Shown here: in pieces, positions 1 to 8,779 of the stretch
How the letters are laid out: each line of letters begins with the position of its first letter
Position numbering within the stretch: the stretch's first letter is position 1
Source of the DNA: Clostridia bacterium
GTDB taxonomy: Bacteria > Bacillota > Clostridia > Christensenellales > SZUA-584
Assembly (NCBI GenBank): GCA_018648645.1
Contig: JABGQS010000003.1
Coordinates: 65,791-129,790 of the forward strand
Reading direction: 5' to 3'
DNA: 64,000 nt
Translations under genes and position numbers: made by a program
The notes under the pieces: model-generated
What the model saw: the letters and a program-made list of their open reading frames with translations, nothing else
Databases searched by the model: none
What the model was told of the DNA's origin: nothing

Positions 1-2
1 TG

Positions 3-293
3 CAAAACGCAAAGGACGTCACCAATATACTGATGCTGATTCTGCCTGTTATCTGCATCGAGTTCACGCTGTTCATCGGCGTGCTGCGCTCCGGCGGCGA
101 CACGCTCTACTGCGCGGTTGTAGACCTCAGCGCGCTCTTTTTCGTCGGTCTACCGCTTGCGCTCGTCGGCGCGTTCGTGTTCCATTGGCCTTTGCCCATA
201 GTATATCTGCTCGCTCGCTCCGAAACAATCGTGCGCGCCGTTGCCAGCTTCATCCGCTACAAAACCAACATCTGGGTCAAGAACGTTACGTAG
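3..293 (+). CDS. MATE family efflux transporter, C-terminal fragment (5' end outside window)
   Basis: The frame is open from the window edge to a TAG at 291-293, so only about the last 96 residues are present. The visible part has two hydrophobic segments and the motif VLRSGGDT followed by PLALVGAFVF, which I recognise from the last transmembrane helices of MATE multidrug/Na+ antiporters. It ends with the basic tail FIRYKTNIWVKNVT, also typical of the family. MATE proteins are inner-membrane exporters of cationic drugs or metabolites driven by Na+ or H+. The start, substrate and operon context cannot be judged from this fragment. Confidence 0.8.
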   Translation, partial: QNAKDVTNILMLILPVICIEFTLFIGVLRSGGDTLYCAVVDLSALFFVGLPLALVGAFVFHWPLPIVYLLARSETIVRAVASFIRYKTNIWVKNVT

Positions 294-350
294 CAGAAAG
301 TTGTGCAATGATTGTGTTGCTTGTGTCGCACAGTATAGAATGAGGTTATT

Positions 351-827
351 ATGCATATATGGACAATCCCAAACTGGCAAAAATACTATAATTCGGATCG
401 TCGAGCCGGATTACGTTTTGTATTTGATAAAGATGTTGACCCTGAAGTTAGGAGAGCTTGTAAAGAATTTGGAGTGTGGTTACGCAAAGAATATTATTTT
501 CCAATAAGAGTACCAGTCTATGTCAAGTCACACTATAGAATAAAAGCAAGAGATGGAGAAATAGTCACCGGAGCATGCTTTCAACCGCATGAAAGGGAAG
601 AGGAACCATATATTCGTATTGCCGCCGGTGATTACATTGACCTTATAAATAAAAAGGGGAAGGATAATGCATTGGGAGCTATGTTGGGCACAATTGCGCA
701 TGAATTAACTCACTATTTCCAATGGATTAATGATATTGAACTAACAGAAATAGGCGTAGAAAGACAAGCCAAGGCATACGAAGATTTCATAATCGATGAA
801 TACAAAGATACGAGAGAACATCCGTGA
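351..827 (+). CDS. HExxH-motif putative zinc metallopeptidase-like protein
   Basis: 158 residues, ATG start 5 nt after GAGG (342-345). The central feature is IAHELTHYFQW (around residues 121-131): an HExxH zinc-binding helix with a conserved-looking ELTHYFQ context, followed about 20 residues later by a Glu-rich helix (VERQAKAYEDF) that could supply the third metal ligand, as in gluzincin and SprT-like folds. No signal peptide or transmembrane segment is visible, so it is probably cytoplasmic. Its codons are clearly more AT-rich than those of the neighbouring MATE and arg genes, which hints at recent acquisition. I do not recognise a named family; protease activity is an inference from the motif only. 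Confidence 0.55.
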   Translation: MHIWTIPNWQKYYNSDRRAGLRFVFDKDVDPEVRRACKEFGVWLRKEYYFPIRVPVYVKSHYRIKARDGEIVTGACFQPHEREEEPYIRIAAGDYIDLINKKGKDNALGAMLGTIAHELTHYFQWINDIELTEIGVERQAKAYEDFIIDEYKDTREHP

Positions 828-844
828 GCTTGACTCGTTTTGTA

Positions 845-864
845 GGGGCGATTATTAATCGCCC
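845..864. repeat. Small palindromic element
   Basis: GGGCGATT, loop ATT, AATCGCCC: an 8-bp perfect stem between the HExxH gene and the argH terminator, embedded in TGTAGGGGCG...CGCCCGC. Short palindromes with TAGGGGCG/CGCCCG ends occur as dispersed intergenic repeats in Clostridia genomes as far as I recall. Only this one copy is seen in the window. It has no T-run, so it is a poor terminator. Confidence 0.4.
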
Positions 865-904
865 GCATTCTGTCGCGATTACAATGGGAGAAAAAAACTC
901 TAAA

Positions 905-937
905 CAAAAAAAGAACCCGGTGTTGGTATCACCGAGC
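905..937 (-). terminator. Rho-independent terminator of argGH
   Basis: Read on the minus strand: CTCGGTG, loop ATACCAA, CACCGGG (7 bp with one G-T pair), then GGTTC and seven T. It lies about 65 nt past the argH stop and closes the minus-strand argGH unit. Confidence 0.75.
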
Positions 938-1000
938 CTCAAAATAAGATAAAAAAAGTATTATTTTTTTCCTAAGGCATTCAACCATTGGTTGTGTGCC

Positions 1001-2377
1001 TTATTTGGTAAATTTAATCATCAATTCAATATGCTTTTTTACACTGTCTGCGCTCGGACCGCCGTAAACATTCCTTTTATCCACACACGTCTCCAGCGAC
1101 AACGCATCAAACACGTCACCCTCAAACATGGGGGACAGGCTCTTCAAGTCTTCTATCGACAACTCATCAATCGCTTTGCCGTTTTGCTCGCACATAAGCA
1201 CCAGCTTGCCTACAACCTCATGCGCATCGCGGAACGCCAATCCCTTTTTGGTCAGGTAATCCGCCGCGTCCGTCGCGTTGGTGAATCCTAATCCCGCGCT
1301 CGCTTTCATCTTTGCCTTGTTCCACGTCGCCGTTTGCATCATCCCCGTAAACACAGGCAAACATGCTGCCATCGTGTCATACGCGTCAAACAACGCTTCC
1401 TTGTCCTCCTGCATGTCCTTGTTGTACGCCAGCGGCAATCCTTTCATCACGGTCAACAGCGACATCAAATCGCCATATACCCGCCCCGTTTTGCCTCGTA
1501 TCAGCTCTGCCATGTCAGGGTTTTTCTTTTGCGGCATAATACTCGAGCCGGTCGAATAGCTGTCCGACAGCGTCACCATGTTAAACTCGTTTGAAGACCA
1601 CAATATAATTTCTTCGCAAAACCGCGATAGATGCATCGCGCACACACTGCACGCATAAATGAAATCGAGTATAAAATCCCTGTCGCTCACAGCGTCCATG
1701 CTGTTGTTGGTGATTGCGGCAAACCCCAGTTCATCCGCCACCATTTCCCTATCCAACGGATACGTCGTCGCGCACAGCGCACCTGCACCCAGCGGCATCA
1801 CGTCCGCGCTTTTTGCGCTTGAATCAAACCGCACACAATCGCGGTAAAACATCTCGCAGTACGCCATTATATAATGTGCAAGTGTCGTCGGCTGTGCCTT
1901 TTGCAAATGCGTATACGCCGGCATGATGGTATCAAGGTTGACCTGCGCAATGTCAATCAACGCGCTCATCAACGCTTTCACCATTACTGTCATGTCTGCG
2001 CTCGCCTGCTTCACAAACATGCGAGTGTCCAGCGCAACTTGGTCATTACGGCTTCTGCCCGTATGCAGCTTCTTGCCATTCTCGCCAATGCGCTCCGTCA
2101 ACACCCGCTCAATATTCATGTGTATATCTTCATCGTTTTCATCAAAAGCAACCTTGCCGCTTTCGATATCGACCAGTATCGCTTGCAATCCGCGCACAAT
2201 CTCCTGCGCGGCTTCTTGCTCGATAATGCCTGTCTCGCCCAGCATTTTTGCGTGCGCAATGCTTCCGAGTATATCGAACTTATACAATCGGCTGTCAAAC
2301 GATATTGAAGAGTGGAACCCGGCAGCCTGCGCATTCGTTGCGCCTTCAAACCTACCGCCCCAAAGTTTCTTGTCCAT
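1001..2377 (-). CDS. argH: Argininosuccinate lyase
   Basis: 458 residues, the usual length. It splits argininosuccinate into arginine and fumarate, the last step of arginine synthesis; cytoplasmic homotetramer of the fumarase/aspartase superfamily. The N-terminus KLWGGRFEG, the HTGRSRNDQVALD block and the superfamily signature GSSIMPQKKNPD (flexible loop with the catalytic Ser) are all present. It starts 2 nt after the argG stop, so the two genes are co-transcribed in the order argG-argH from the promoter near 3.65 kb. Confidence 0.97.
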   Translation of the reverse strand: MDKKLWGGRFEGATNAQAAGFHSSISFDSRLYKFDILGSIAHAKMLGETGIIEQEAAQEIVRGLQAILVDIESGKVAFDENDEDIHMNIERVLTERIGENGKKLHTGRSRNDQVALDTRMFVKQASADMTVMVKALMSALIDIAQVNLDTIMPAYTHLQKAQPTTLAHYIMAYCEMFYRDCVRFDSSAKSADVMPLGAGALCATTYPLDREMVADELGFAAITNNSMDAVSDRDFILDFIYACSVCAMHLSRFCEEIILWSSNEFNMVTLSDSYSTGSSIMPQKKNPDMAELIRGKTGRVYGDLMSLLTVMKGLPLAYNKDMQEDKEALFDAYDTMAACLPVFTGMMQTATWNKAKMKASAGLGFTNATDAADYLTKKGLAFRDAHEVVGKLVLMCEQNGKAIDELSIEDLKSLSPMFEGDVFDALSLETCVDKRNVYGGPSADSVKKHIELMIKFTK

Positions 2378-2379
2378 TA

Positions 2380-3606
2380 CTATTTTCCTTCTTTGTTTTT
2401 AGCTTCCCGGTTCTCGTCCATCAGCGCCTTTATCTTCAGCGGCAGACCGAACAGATTAATAAACCCTTCTGCGTCATACTGGTTATACACTTCGTCTTCG
2501 CCAAACGTCGCAAACTCTTCGCTAAACAGCGAGTAGTCCGACTTGATACCGACGCTTGTGCAGTTGCCCTTATACAGCTTCACACGCACCGTGCCCGTCA
2601 CAGATTCCTGTGTCTCGTCAACAAAAGCGCTTAGCGCCTCGCGAAGAGGCGAATACCACTGCCCAAAATATACGATGTCGGCAAACTTTAATGCAATGCC
2701 TTCCTTATAATGCGCAGTCTCACGGTCAAGCGTCAGGCTTTCGAGCGCCCTGTGCGCTTCATATAGTATCGTTCCGCCCGGCGTTTCGTACACCCCGCGC
2801 GATTTCATACCGACTAATCGGTTCTCTACCATGTCGATAACACCAACGCCGTTTTCCGCGCCAAGTGCGTTCAGCGTTTCCAGCAGCTTTATAGGCGGCA
2901 TCTTCTGCCCGTCCACAGCAACCGGAATGCCCTTTTCAAAGTCCACTTCCACATAAGCCGCTTTGTCGGGAGCGTCCTCAGGGTTTTTGCACGTCATTGT
3001 CAGCTCGCTGCTCGGTTCATTCCACGGGTCTTCAAGATCATATCCTTCGTGACTGAGGTGCCAAATATTCCTGTCCATGCTGTATGGGCGTTTCTTGGAC
3101 ACCGGCACAGGTAGGTTTCGCTCCTTTAGATATGCAACAGCGTCCTCGCGCGATTTTATGTCCCATATACGCCAAGGCGCAATAATCTTCATGTTTGGCG
3201 CAAGCGCCTTGATAGTCAGCTCAAATCGTACTTGGTCGTTGCCTTTGCCCGTCGCGCCGTGACATATCGCGTCACAGTTCTCCAGTTTCGCAATCTCTAC
3301 CAATCGTTTCGCAATCAGCGGGCGTGCTGTCGAAGTACCCAAAAGATACTTTCCTTCATACACCGCGCCTGCTTTCAGCGTGGGGTATATAAAGTCCGTG
3401 ATGTACTCTTCCACTAAATCTTCTATATATATTTTATCAGCGCCGCTGTCTATCGCTTTTTTGTTAAGTGGCTCAAGCTCTTCGCCCTGCCCAACGTCGG
3501 CCGCCATACAAACGATTTCACAATCATAGTTTTCCTTCAGCCAAGGAATGATTACGGACGTATCAAGTCCTCCCGAATATGCAAGTAATACCTTCATTTT
3601 TGCCAT
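2380..3606 (-). CDS. argG: Argininosuccinate synthase
   Basis: 408 residues, full length. ATP-dependent condensation of citrulline with aspartate to argininosuccinate. The PP-loop ATP pyrophosphatase motif [10 protein letters not shown] sits at residues 9-18, and the family blocks [10 protein letters not shown] and DIKSREDA follow. It is the first gene of argGH; a GGAGG-like site (GGAGGT on the minus strand, around 3617-3612) precedes the ATG. The promoter 30-60 nt upstream is overlapped by an ARG box, so arginine-responsive repression by an ArgR/AhrC protein is expected; no such regulator gene lies in the window. Confidence 0.97.
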   Translation of the reverse strand: MAKMKVLLAYSGGLDTSVIIPWLKENYDCEIVCMAADVGQGEELEPLNKKAIDSGADKIYIEDLVEEYITDFIYPTLKAGAVYEGKYLLGTSTARPLIAKRLVEIAKLENCDAICHGATGKGNDQVRFELTIKALAPNMKIIAPWRIWDIKSREDAVAYLKERNLPVPVSKKRPYSMDRNIWHLSHEGYDLEDPWNEPSSELTMTCKNPEDAPDKAAYVEVDFEKGIPVAVDGQKMPPIKLLETLNALGAENGVGVIDMVENRLVGMKSRGVYETPGGTILYEAHRALESLTLDRETAHYKEGIALKFADIVYFGQWYSPLREALSAFVDETQESVTGTVRVKLYKGNCTSVGIKSDYSLFSEEFATFGEDEVYNQYDAEGFINLFGLPLKIKALMDENREAKNKEGK

Positions 3607-3636
3607 TGTTATGTAACCTCCGAATTAATATTTATA

Positions 3637-3665
3637 ATTATACAATATAATGAATAATTATGCAA
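3637..3665 (-). promoter_or_regulatory. argGH promoter
   Basis: Minus strand: -35 TTGCAT (3665-3660), 17-nt spacer, -10 TATAAT (3642-3637). Spacing and hexamers fit sigma-A. The start of transcription would fall about 25 nt upstream of the argG ATG. Confidence 0.75.
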
Positions 3666-3666
3666 C
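3649..3666. promoter_or_regulatory. ARG box (ArgR/AhrC operator candidate)
   Basis: AATGAATAATTATGCAAC agrees at nearly all positions with the Bacillus ARG-box consensus as I recall it (CATGAATAAAAATKCAAK). It overlaps the -35 and spacer of the argGH promoter, the expected place for repression. A weaker TGTGAATAAATTGTATA at 3673-3689 may be a second half-strength box. Confidence 0.65.
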
Positions 3667-3830
3667 AGCAAATGTGAATAAATTGTATATTTTTTTATAG
3701 AAATCGGTTATTTGGTAAAATCGCCGCCATTGGCGTTGCATTGACTATGCATATATGTTACTATAAGACAGCATTTTTTCGTAGTGTTAGAATGCTATTA
3801 TTATGGTTATGAAAGCAGGAGGAAATCAAA

Positions 3831-5186
3831 TTGGCAAAAGTAGAGAATGTAGACGTAAACAAGGTTAAGGTAAGCATTGAGGTTTCAAAGGAAGATTTTG
3901 CGGCTGCATTGCAAGAGGCATATGTAAAGAGCAAGGGCAATTTTGCGGTTCAGGGCTTTAGAAAAGGTAAAGTACCAAAGAGCGTTGTCGAGAATTACTA
4001 CGGTGAAGGCATCTTTTTTGAAGACGCTTTCGAGATCGTGTTCCCGGACAGCTATCAGAAAGCGGTTGAAGAGCTAGAGCTCGTGCCCGTTTCACGCCCG
4101 GACATAGATATAGATAAAATCGGCAAGGAAGACGGCATCGTATATAACGCGACTATCTTTATAAAGCCGGATGTAGAGCTTGGCGAGTACAAAGACGTCA
4201 AAGCCGAAAAGGCCGTTGCAAAGGTCGACGAGTCGGGCGTTCAGGACGAAATCAACAGGATGTCAGAGCAAAACGTGCGCTGGGTAGACGTAGAGCGCGC
4301 CGCAGCAGACAAAGACAAAGTGGTAATCGACTATTCGGGCAGCGTTGACGGTGAGCTTTTCGACGGCGGCACCGCAGAGAACCAAACCTTAGAGCTTGGT
4401 TCGGGTTCGTTCATCCCCGGGTTTGAAGAACAGGTTATTGGTTTAGATATAGGGAAGGAACGCGATATCACTGTATCGTTCCCGAAAGAATACCAAGCAG
4501 AACATCTTGCAGGCAAGGAAGCGGTCTTCCATATCAAGCTGCACGAAGTGAAAGAAAAAGAGATGCCGGAGGTTGACGACGAGTTTGCGCAGGACGTAAG
4601 CGAATTCGACACTTTGGAAGAATACAAGGCGGACATCTTGAAGAACATAACGGAAGCTGCGCAGAAGCAGGCAGACCAGGAGACTAAAACCAACGTCATC
4701 AAAGCGGTGACAGAAACAGCAAAAATCGATCTGCCGGAAGTTATGATCGAGAACCAAATAGACAACCAGATTCAGCAGATGGAATACTCAATGATGTATC
4801 AAGGCATAAAGCTGCCGGACTATCTCAAGATGATGGGTACCACGATGGAAGCGCTGAGGGCAGACTATAAAGAGCCCGCAGAAAGCATGGTTATCTCGCA
4901 GCTGGTTGTAGAAGCAATCCAAAAGGCAGAGAAAATCGAAGCGAGTGATGAGCAGGTAGAAGCTGAACTCGTAAAGCGGGCAGAGCAGTACAAGAAAGAG
5001 CTTGACGAGTACAAGAAGCAGGTCGAAGGCGACGAGCTAAGCTACATCAAAGACAACCTTGGGTACGACAACACGGTAGCTTTCCTGGTCGAGAACGCAG
5101 AGCTAAAGGTCGCAAAGAAGAAGCCGGCTAAGAAGGCTGCTGCAAAGAAAGATGAGCCAAAGAAGGAAAACAACGAGGAAAAGTAG
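3831..5186 (+). CDS. tig: Trigger factor (ribosome-associated chaperone, peptidyl-prolyl isomerase)
   Basis: 451 residues. It binds ribosomal protein L23 at the exit tunnel and shields nascent chains. N-terminal ribosome-binding domain with the signature GFRKGKVPKSVVE (residues 43-55), FKBP-type PPIase domain around 150-240 (DYSGSVDGELFDGG, FIPGFEEQVIG), then the helical C-terminal arms. The tail is a Lys/Ala/Glu-rich low-complexity extension. The start is TTG at 3831, set by AGGAGG at 3817-3822 with 8-nt spacing. A possible promoter (TTGACT 3741-3746, TATAAG 3762-3767) has a short 15-nt spacer. First gene of tig-clpP-clpX. Confidence 0.96.
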   Translation: MAKVENVDVNKVKVSIEVSKEDFAAALQEAYVKSKGNFAVQGFRKGKVPKSVVENYYGEGIFFEDAFEIVFPDSYQKAVEELELVPVSRPDIDIDKIGKEDGIVYNATIFIKPDVELGEYKDVKAEKAVAKVDESGVQDEINRMSEQNVRWVDVERAAADKDKVVIDYSGSVDGELFDGGTAENQTLELGSGSFIPGFEEQVIGLDIGKERDITVSFPKEYQAEHLAGKEAVFHIKLHEVKEKEMPEVDDEFAQDVSEFDTLEEYKADILKNITEAAQKQADQETKTNVIKAVTETAKIDLPEVMIENQIDNQIQQMEYSMMYQGIKLPDYLKMMGTTMEALRADYKEPAESMVISQLVVEAIQKAEKIEASDEQVEAELVKRAEQYKKELDEYKKQVEGDELSYIKDNLGYDNTVAFLVENAELKVAKKKPAKKAAAKKDEPKKENNEEK

Positions 5187-5216
5187 AATAGTATACATAT
5201 AATGGAGGAAACCAAA

Positions 5217-5804
5217 GTGACATTAGTACCTTATGTAATAGAACAAACAAGCAAAGGCGAGCGAAGCTACGATATATACTCACGGTTGTTGAAAGACAGA
5301 ATTATTTTCATTACCGGCGAAGTAGAAGACAACATGGCAAATCTGGCCGTCGCCCAAATGATATTTCTTGAGGCGGACGATCCGGACAAAGACATATTTT
5401 TGTATGTCAACAGCCCGGGCGGAAGCGTAACTGCGGGCATGGCGATATACGACACCATGCAGTACATCAAGTGCGACGTATCGACGATTTGTATCGGTAT
5501 GGCTGCATCCATGGGAGCATTTCTGCTGGCTGCCGGCGCAAAGGGTAAACGCAAAGCGCTGCCAAACGCAGAGGTGATGATTCATCAACCCTCCGGCGGC
5601 ACACGCGGTCAGGCAACTGATATTCAAATCCATGCAGAGCACATCATCAGCATCAAGAAAAAGATGAACAGGATTCTTGCTGAAAGAACGGGGCAGACTG
5701 TTAAGAAAGTTTCTGCCGACACAGAGAGAGACAACTACATGAGCGCGAGCGAAGCGCTCGAATATGGGATAATCGACGAGATTATCACGCCAAAAGGCAA
5801 GTAG
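5217..5804 (+). CDS. clpP: ATP-dependent Clp protease proteolytic subunit
   Basis: 195 residues from the GTG at 5217; an in-frame ATG at 5202 is upstream, but GGAGG (5204-5208) lies inside that extension and is 8 nt from the GTG, and ClpP proteins normally begin LVPxVIEQT as here. It forms the double-heptameric serine protease chamber fed by ClpX. Catalytic Ser in GMAASMGAF, His in MIHQPSGG, and Asp in the [11 protein letters not shown] segment are all present; the handle region follows. It is 30 nt after tig and 15 nt before clpX. Confidence 0.97.
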   Translation: MTLVPYVIEQTSKGERSYDIYSRLLKDRIIFITGEVEDNMANLAVAQMIFLEADDPDKDIFLYVNSPGGSVTAGMAIYDTMQYIKCDVSTICIGMAASMGAFLLAAGAKGKRKALPNAEVMIHQPSGGTRGQATDIQIHAEHIISIKKKMNRILAERTGQTVKKVSADTERDNYMSASEALEYGIIDEIITPKGK

Positions 5805-5819
5805 GAGCGAGGTAGACAA

Positions 5820-7094
5820 ATGGCGAATTATACGGATGAGCAAAAACAATTAAAGTGTTCGTTCTGCGGAAAGACACAAGAGCAGGTAAGGCGACTCGTC
5901 GCCGGACCCGGTGTGTATATTTGCACCGAGTGTATTGAGCTGTGCAAAGAAATCATCGAGGAAGACTATCAGGAGGAAACGACATTTGATGTGGGCGAAA
6001 TCCCAAAACCCGCAGAGATTTCCGATTCACTGGACGAATACGTAATAGGACAAAAAACGGCGAAGCGCAACTTGGCGGTGGCGGTATACAACCACTACAA
6101 GCGCATCAACGCGGTAGAGAAGGACGACGATGTAGAGCTGCAGAAAAGCAACATCGTGATGATAGGACCCACGGGCAGCGGCAAAACTTTGCTTGCGCAG
6201 ACGCTCGCACGCATATTGAATGTGCCGTTTGCGATGGCGGATGCCACATCGCTGACCGAAGCCGGCTACGTCGGCGAAGATGTCGAGAACATACTGCTAA
6301 AGCTGATTCAAGCGGCAGACTACGATATCGAGCGCGCACAGCGCGGCATCATATACATCGACGAAATTGACAAAATTGCGCGCAAAAGCGACAACCCATC
6401 CATCACCCGAGACGTTTCGGGCGAAGGTGTTCAGCAGGCGTTGTTGAAGATTATCGAAGGCACGGTTGCAAGCGTTCCTCCACAGGGCGGGCGAAAGCAT
6501 CCGCACCAAGAGTTTCTGCAGATAGACACCACCAACGTGCTGTTTATCGTCGGCGGCGCATTTGGCAGTCTTGCAGATATTATTGAACGCCGCATCGGCA
6601 AAAAGTCTATGGGCTTTGGCGTAGACGTGGCTTCAAAGGTAGAAAAAGACCTAAGCGAAATCTACAAGAACATACTGCCCGAAGACTTGCTAAAATTCGG
6701 ATTAATCCCCGAGTTCGTTGGCAGAGTGCCGGTCATCGTAACGCTGCATCAATTAGAGCAGGAGGCGCTGATAGGCATACTGACACAGCCGAAGAACGCG
6801 CTGGTCAAACAGTTCGCAAAGCTGATGGACATGGACGGCGTGCAGCTAGAGTTCGAAGACGACGCGCTCGAAGAGATCGCTCGCCTTGCGCTCGACAGAA
6901 AAACAGGCGCCCGTGGGCTTCGTGCCATTCTCGAGTCAATTATGCTCGACGTAATGTACGACATTCCGTCGCGAGACGACGTCAAAAAGTGCGTAATCAC
7001 AAAAGAAACTGTGCAGCATGCAAAGATGCCGATACTCATTCTCGGCGAAAACGAAAAGAAAGCACTGCCAAAAGCACAAAAGGAAATGGCATAA
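5820..7094 (+). CDS. clpX: ATP-dependent Clp protease ATP-binding subunit ClpX
   Basis: 424 residues. AAA+ unfoldase that delivers tagged substrates to ClpP. N-terminal C4 zinc domain (CSFCGKT near residues 13-19, then CTECIELC), Walker A GPTGSGKT near 114-121, Walker [12 protein letters not shown], pore loop [10 protein letters not shown], and sensor-2 GARGLRA. The start ATG follows a GGAG/GAGG-like site in the 15-nt gap after clpP. A terminator 12 nt past the stop closes the unit. Confidence 0.97.
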   Translation: MANYTDEQKQLKCSFCGKTQEQVRRLVAGPGVYICTECIELCKEIIEEDYQEETTFDVGEIPKPAEISDSLDEYVIGQKTAKRNLAVAVYNHYKRINAVEKDDDVELQKSNIVMIGPTGSGKTLLAQTLARILNVPFAMADATSLTEAGYVGEDVENILLKLIQAADYDIERAQRGIIYIDEIDKIARKSDNPSITRDVSGEGVQQALLKIIEGTVASVPPQGGRKHPHQEFLQIDTTNVLFIVGGAFGSLADIIERRIGKKSMGFGVDVASKVEKDLSEIYKNILPEDLLKFGLIPEFVGRVPVIVTLHQLEQEALIGILTQPKNALVKQFAKLMDMDGVQLEFEDDALEEIARLALDRKTGARGLRAILESIMLDVMYDIPSRDDVKKCVITKETVQHAKMPILILGENEKKALPKAQKEMA

Positions 7095-7105
7095 CAACAA
7101 AACAC

Positions 7106-7141
7106 AAAGCACTTCGGCAATGCTCGGAGTGCTTTTATTTT
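7106..7141 (+). terminator. Terminator after clpX
   Basis: AAAGCACTTC (7106-7115) pairs with GGAGTGCTTT (7126-7135) with one wobble, followed by a T-rich run. Confidence 0.8.
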
Positions 7142-7187
7142 TCCGCTATACTAAAAAAACACTTGCGCACCTGCCGGGAGGAACCTT

Positions 7188-7604
7188 ATGTTTGAAATCG
7201 TGACCGATCACAACCCAACCAAAAAAGACATCGATATTATCGAGGAGAATTTGAGCGAGTACAACCGAAAGCACACCGGGTTTTCGCAGCCAAAGAAGCA
7301 CGCAATTTACGTCAAGAAGGACGGCGAAATCGCAGGCGGTATCGTTTTTGTCTGCATGGAACCGTGGGCATACATAAAGCTTCTCTGGGTCAGTGACGAC
7401 CTGCGTGGCAAAGGATACGGCGCAAAACTGCTGGATGCCGCAGAGACGCAAGCACGCTCTCTGGGCAGCACAAAAATGATGCTCGACACGTTCTCGTTCC
7501 AAGCGCCAATGTTTTACTTAAAGCAAAGCTACAGAGTTATTTCCCACATCGATGGATACCCCGGCGAGGGCATGTCCCGTACATGGTTTATGAAAGCGCT
7601 CTAG
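7188..7604 (+). CDS. GNAT family N-acetyltransferase
   Basis: 138 residues, a single Gcn5-related acetyltransferase domain. The acetyl-CoA pyrophosphate loop is RGKGYGAKLL (motif A, around residues 73-82), preceded by the beta-4 strand AYIKLLWV. The C-terminal half (FSFQAPMFYLKQSYRV) matches motif B and the family's usual ending. GGGAGG about 9 nt before the ATG supports the start. Flanked by terminators on both sides, so monocistronic. The acetyl acceptor cannot be told from the sequence. Confidence 0.85.
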   Translation: MFEIVTDHNPTKKDIDIIEENLSEYNRKHTGFSQPKKHAIYVKKDGEIAGGIVFVCMEPWAYIKLLWVSDDLRGKGYGAKLLDAAETQARSLGSTKMMLDTFSFQAPMFYLKQSYRVISHIDGYPGEGMSRTWFMKAL

Positions 7605-7625
7605 CCGCAAATCAGCATAGCAATC

Positions 7626-7660
7626 AAGCGCATTTGCTTTTCCCGGCATTGCGCTTTTTT
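7626..7660 (+). terminator. Terminator after the acetyltransferase
   Basis: AAGCGCA (7626-7632) pairs with TGCGCTT (7650-7656) across a 17-nt loop, followed by TTTT and more T. Confidence 0.6.
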
Positions 7661-7685
7661 CTTTGCGCTGCGGCACATATATTCC

Positions 7686-7715
7686 TTGCTTATTTTAAAG
7701 CGCACAATGTATAAT
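7686..7715 (+). promoter_or_regulatory. Promoter of the six-gene URO-D operon
   Basis: TTGCTT (7686-7691), 18-nt spacer, TATAAT (7710-7715). It lies 40 nt upstream of the TTG start at 7755. It is the only clear promoter before the terminator at 14.2 kb. Confidence 0.65.
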
Positions 7716-7754
7716 GAAACCAATAAAAAACAAATATTGGGGAGGGAACATGCT

Positions 7755-8723
7755 TTGAGAGAAGAAAGATTTGACTTTGAGAATGAACTGCCTTTTGAAT
7801 TTGACCCCGCGCCGTGGATACCGTTTCGCGACAAAGAGGTGCTGCAGCGTTGCCGAAACATGACGAGGGAGCAGCTTACTGCGCACGACAACCCCGACAT
7901 GGAAATCCACATTACCGGCGATGCAGATGCGCTGTTCACTGCCGACTTTTTCACGCGTATAAAAGAGTCGGACGAGCAGGAAAAGCGTTTGGTTGTAATC
8001 CTGCCAAATCCGCAGGCCGTTCAGTATTCCAACATCGTATATCTTTGCAACAGGTTTGGAGTAAGCTGCCGGAATTTGCACACATTCGCGATGGACGAGT
8101 GGGCAGACCAAGACGGCAACGTCGCCCCTTTAACGTACAAACTCGGGCTCGGGCACTCCTTCATGAACAACTTTTTCAAAAAACTCAATCCGGAGTTACG
8201 CCCAGACATCAGTCAGATGAATTGCTTTACAAACGAGAACGTAGACAATTTCTCTGACCTAATTGAGGAAGCCGGTGACGGTGGTGCGGACGTTTGCTAC
8301 AGCGCGACGGGGTGGCCGGGGCACATCGCTTTCATAGACCCCGACACAAAGGAATTTGCCTCAGACAGCATTGAAGAGTTCTTAACTCTAGGGTCGCGTA
8401 TCGTAACACAGCACCCGCTGACAACGGCGCAAAACTCGCTTTCGGGCAAGTTCGGCGGCAGCGGCGACATCGCGAACATTCCATATAAAGCAGCAACTAT
8501 TGGCCCCCGAGACGTCAAGAACTCGCGCCAAATTATCGAGCGACAGTGCCTTGCTAACCTCGGCGGCACAAACTCTTGGCAGCGCATGATATCGCGCCTC
8601 TCGCTGCACGGACCGGTCACCATGCAGGTGCCGTCATCCATCATACAGCTTTTCAAGACAACAGTGTTCATGAGCGAAGACCTCGCCAGACCAATCGTCA
8701 CCAACGAGACAGGCAGATACTAA
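7755..8723 (+). CDS. Glucosamine-6-phosphate deaminase/isomerase-like protein (NagB fold)
   Basis: 322 residues from the TTG at 7755, chosen because GGAGGG (7741-7746) is 8 nt upstream and the promoter at 7686-7715 lies inside the longer in-frame extension. Motifs FAMDEWAD and GHIAFIDPD correspond to the NagB/6-phosphogluconolactonase active-site strands (LDEY.. and GHIAFNEP.. in NagB), so an aldose-ketose isomerase or deaminase of a phosphosugar is likely. It is longer than NagB (about 240-266 residues) and clearly diverged. It leads the operon with galM, three URO-D proteins and an LDH2 dehydrogenase. The real substrate is unknown. Confidence 0.65.
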   Translation: MREERFDFENELPFEFDPAPWIPFRDKEVLQRCRNMTREQLTAHDNPDMEIHITGDADALFTADFFTRIKESDEQEKRLVVILPNPQAVQYSNIVYLCNRFGVSCRNLHTFAMDEWADQDGNVAPLTYKLGLGHSFMNNFFKKLNPELRPDISQMNCFTNENVDNFSDLIEEAGDGGADVCYSATGWPGHIAFIDPDTKEFASDSIEEFLTLGSRIVTQHPLTTAQNSLSGKFGGSGDIANIPYKAATIGPRDVKNSRQIIERQCLANLGGTNSWQRMISRLSLHGPVTMQVPSSIIQLFKTTVFMSEDLARPIVTNETGRY

Positions 8724-8779
8724 ACTATTACCACACGCGTACTCGAACTCGCGCATTAAATAAGCAAAGGAATTAACTT

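Noticed and set aside
5202-5216. ATG at 5202 as the clpP start
   Set aside because: The GGAGG ribosome site lies inside that extension and the GTG at 5217 gives the conserved N-terminus.
7686-7754. Extended N-terminus of the NagB-fold protein from 7686
   Set aside because: The promoter lies within this stretch; the TTG at 7755 has the ribosome site.
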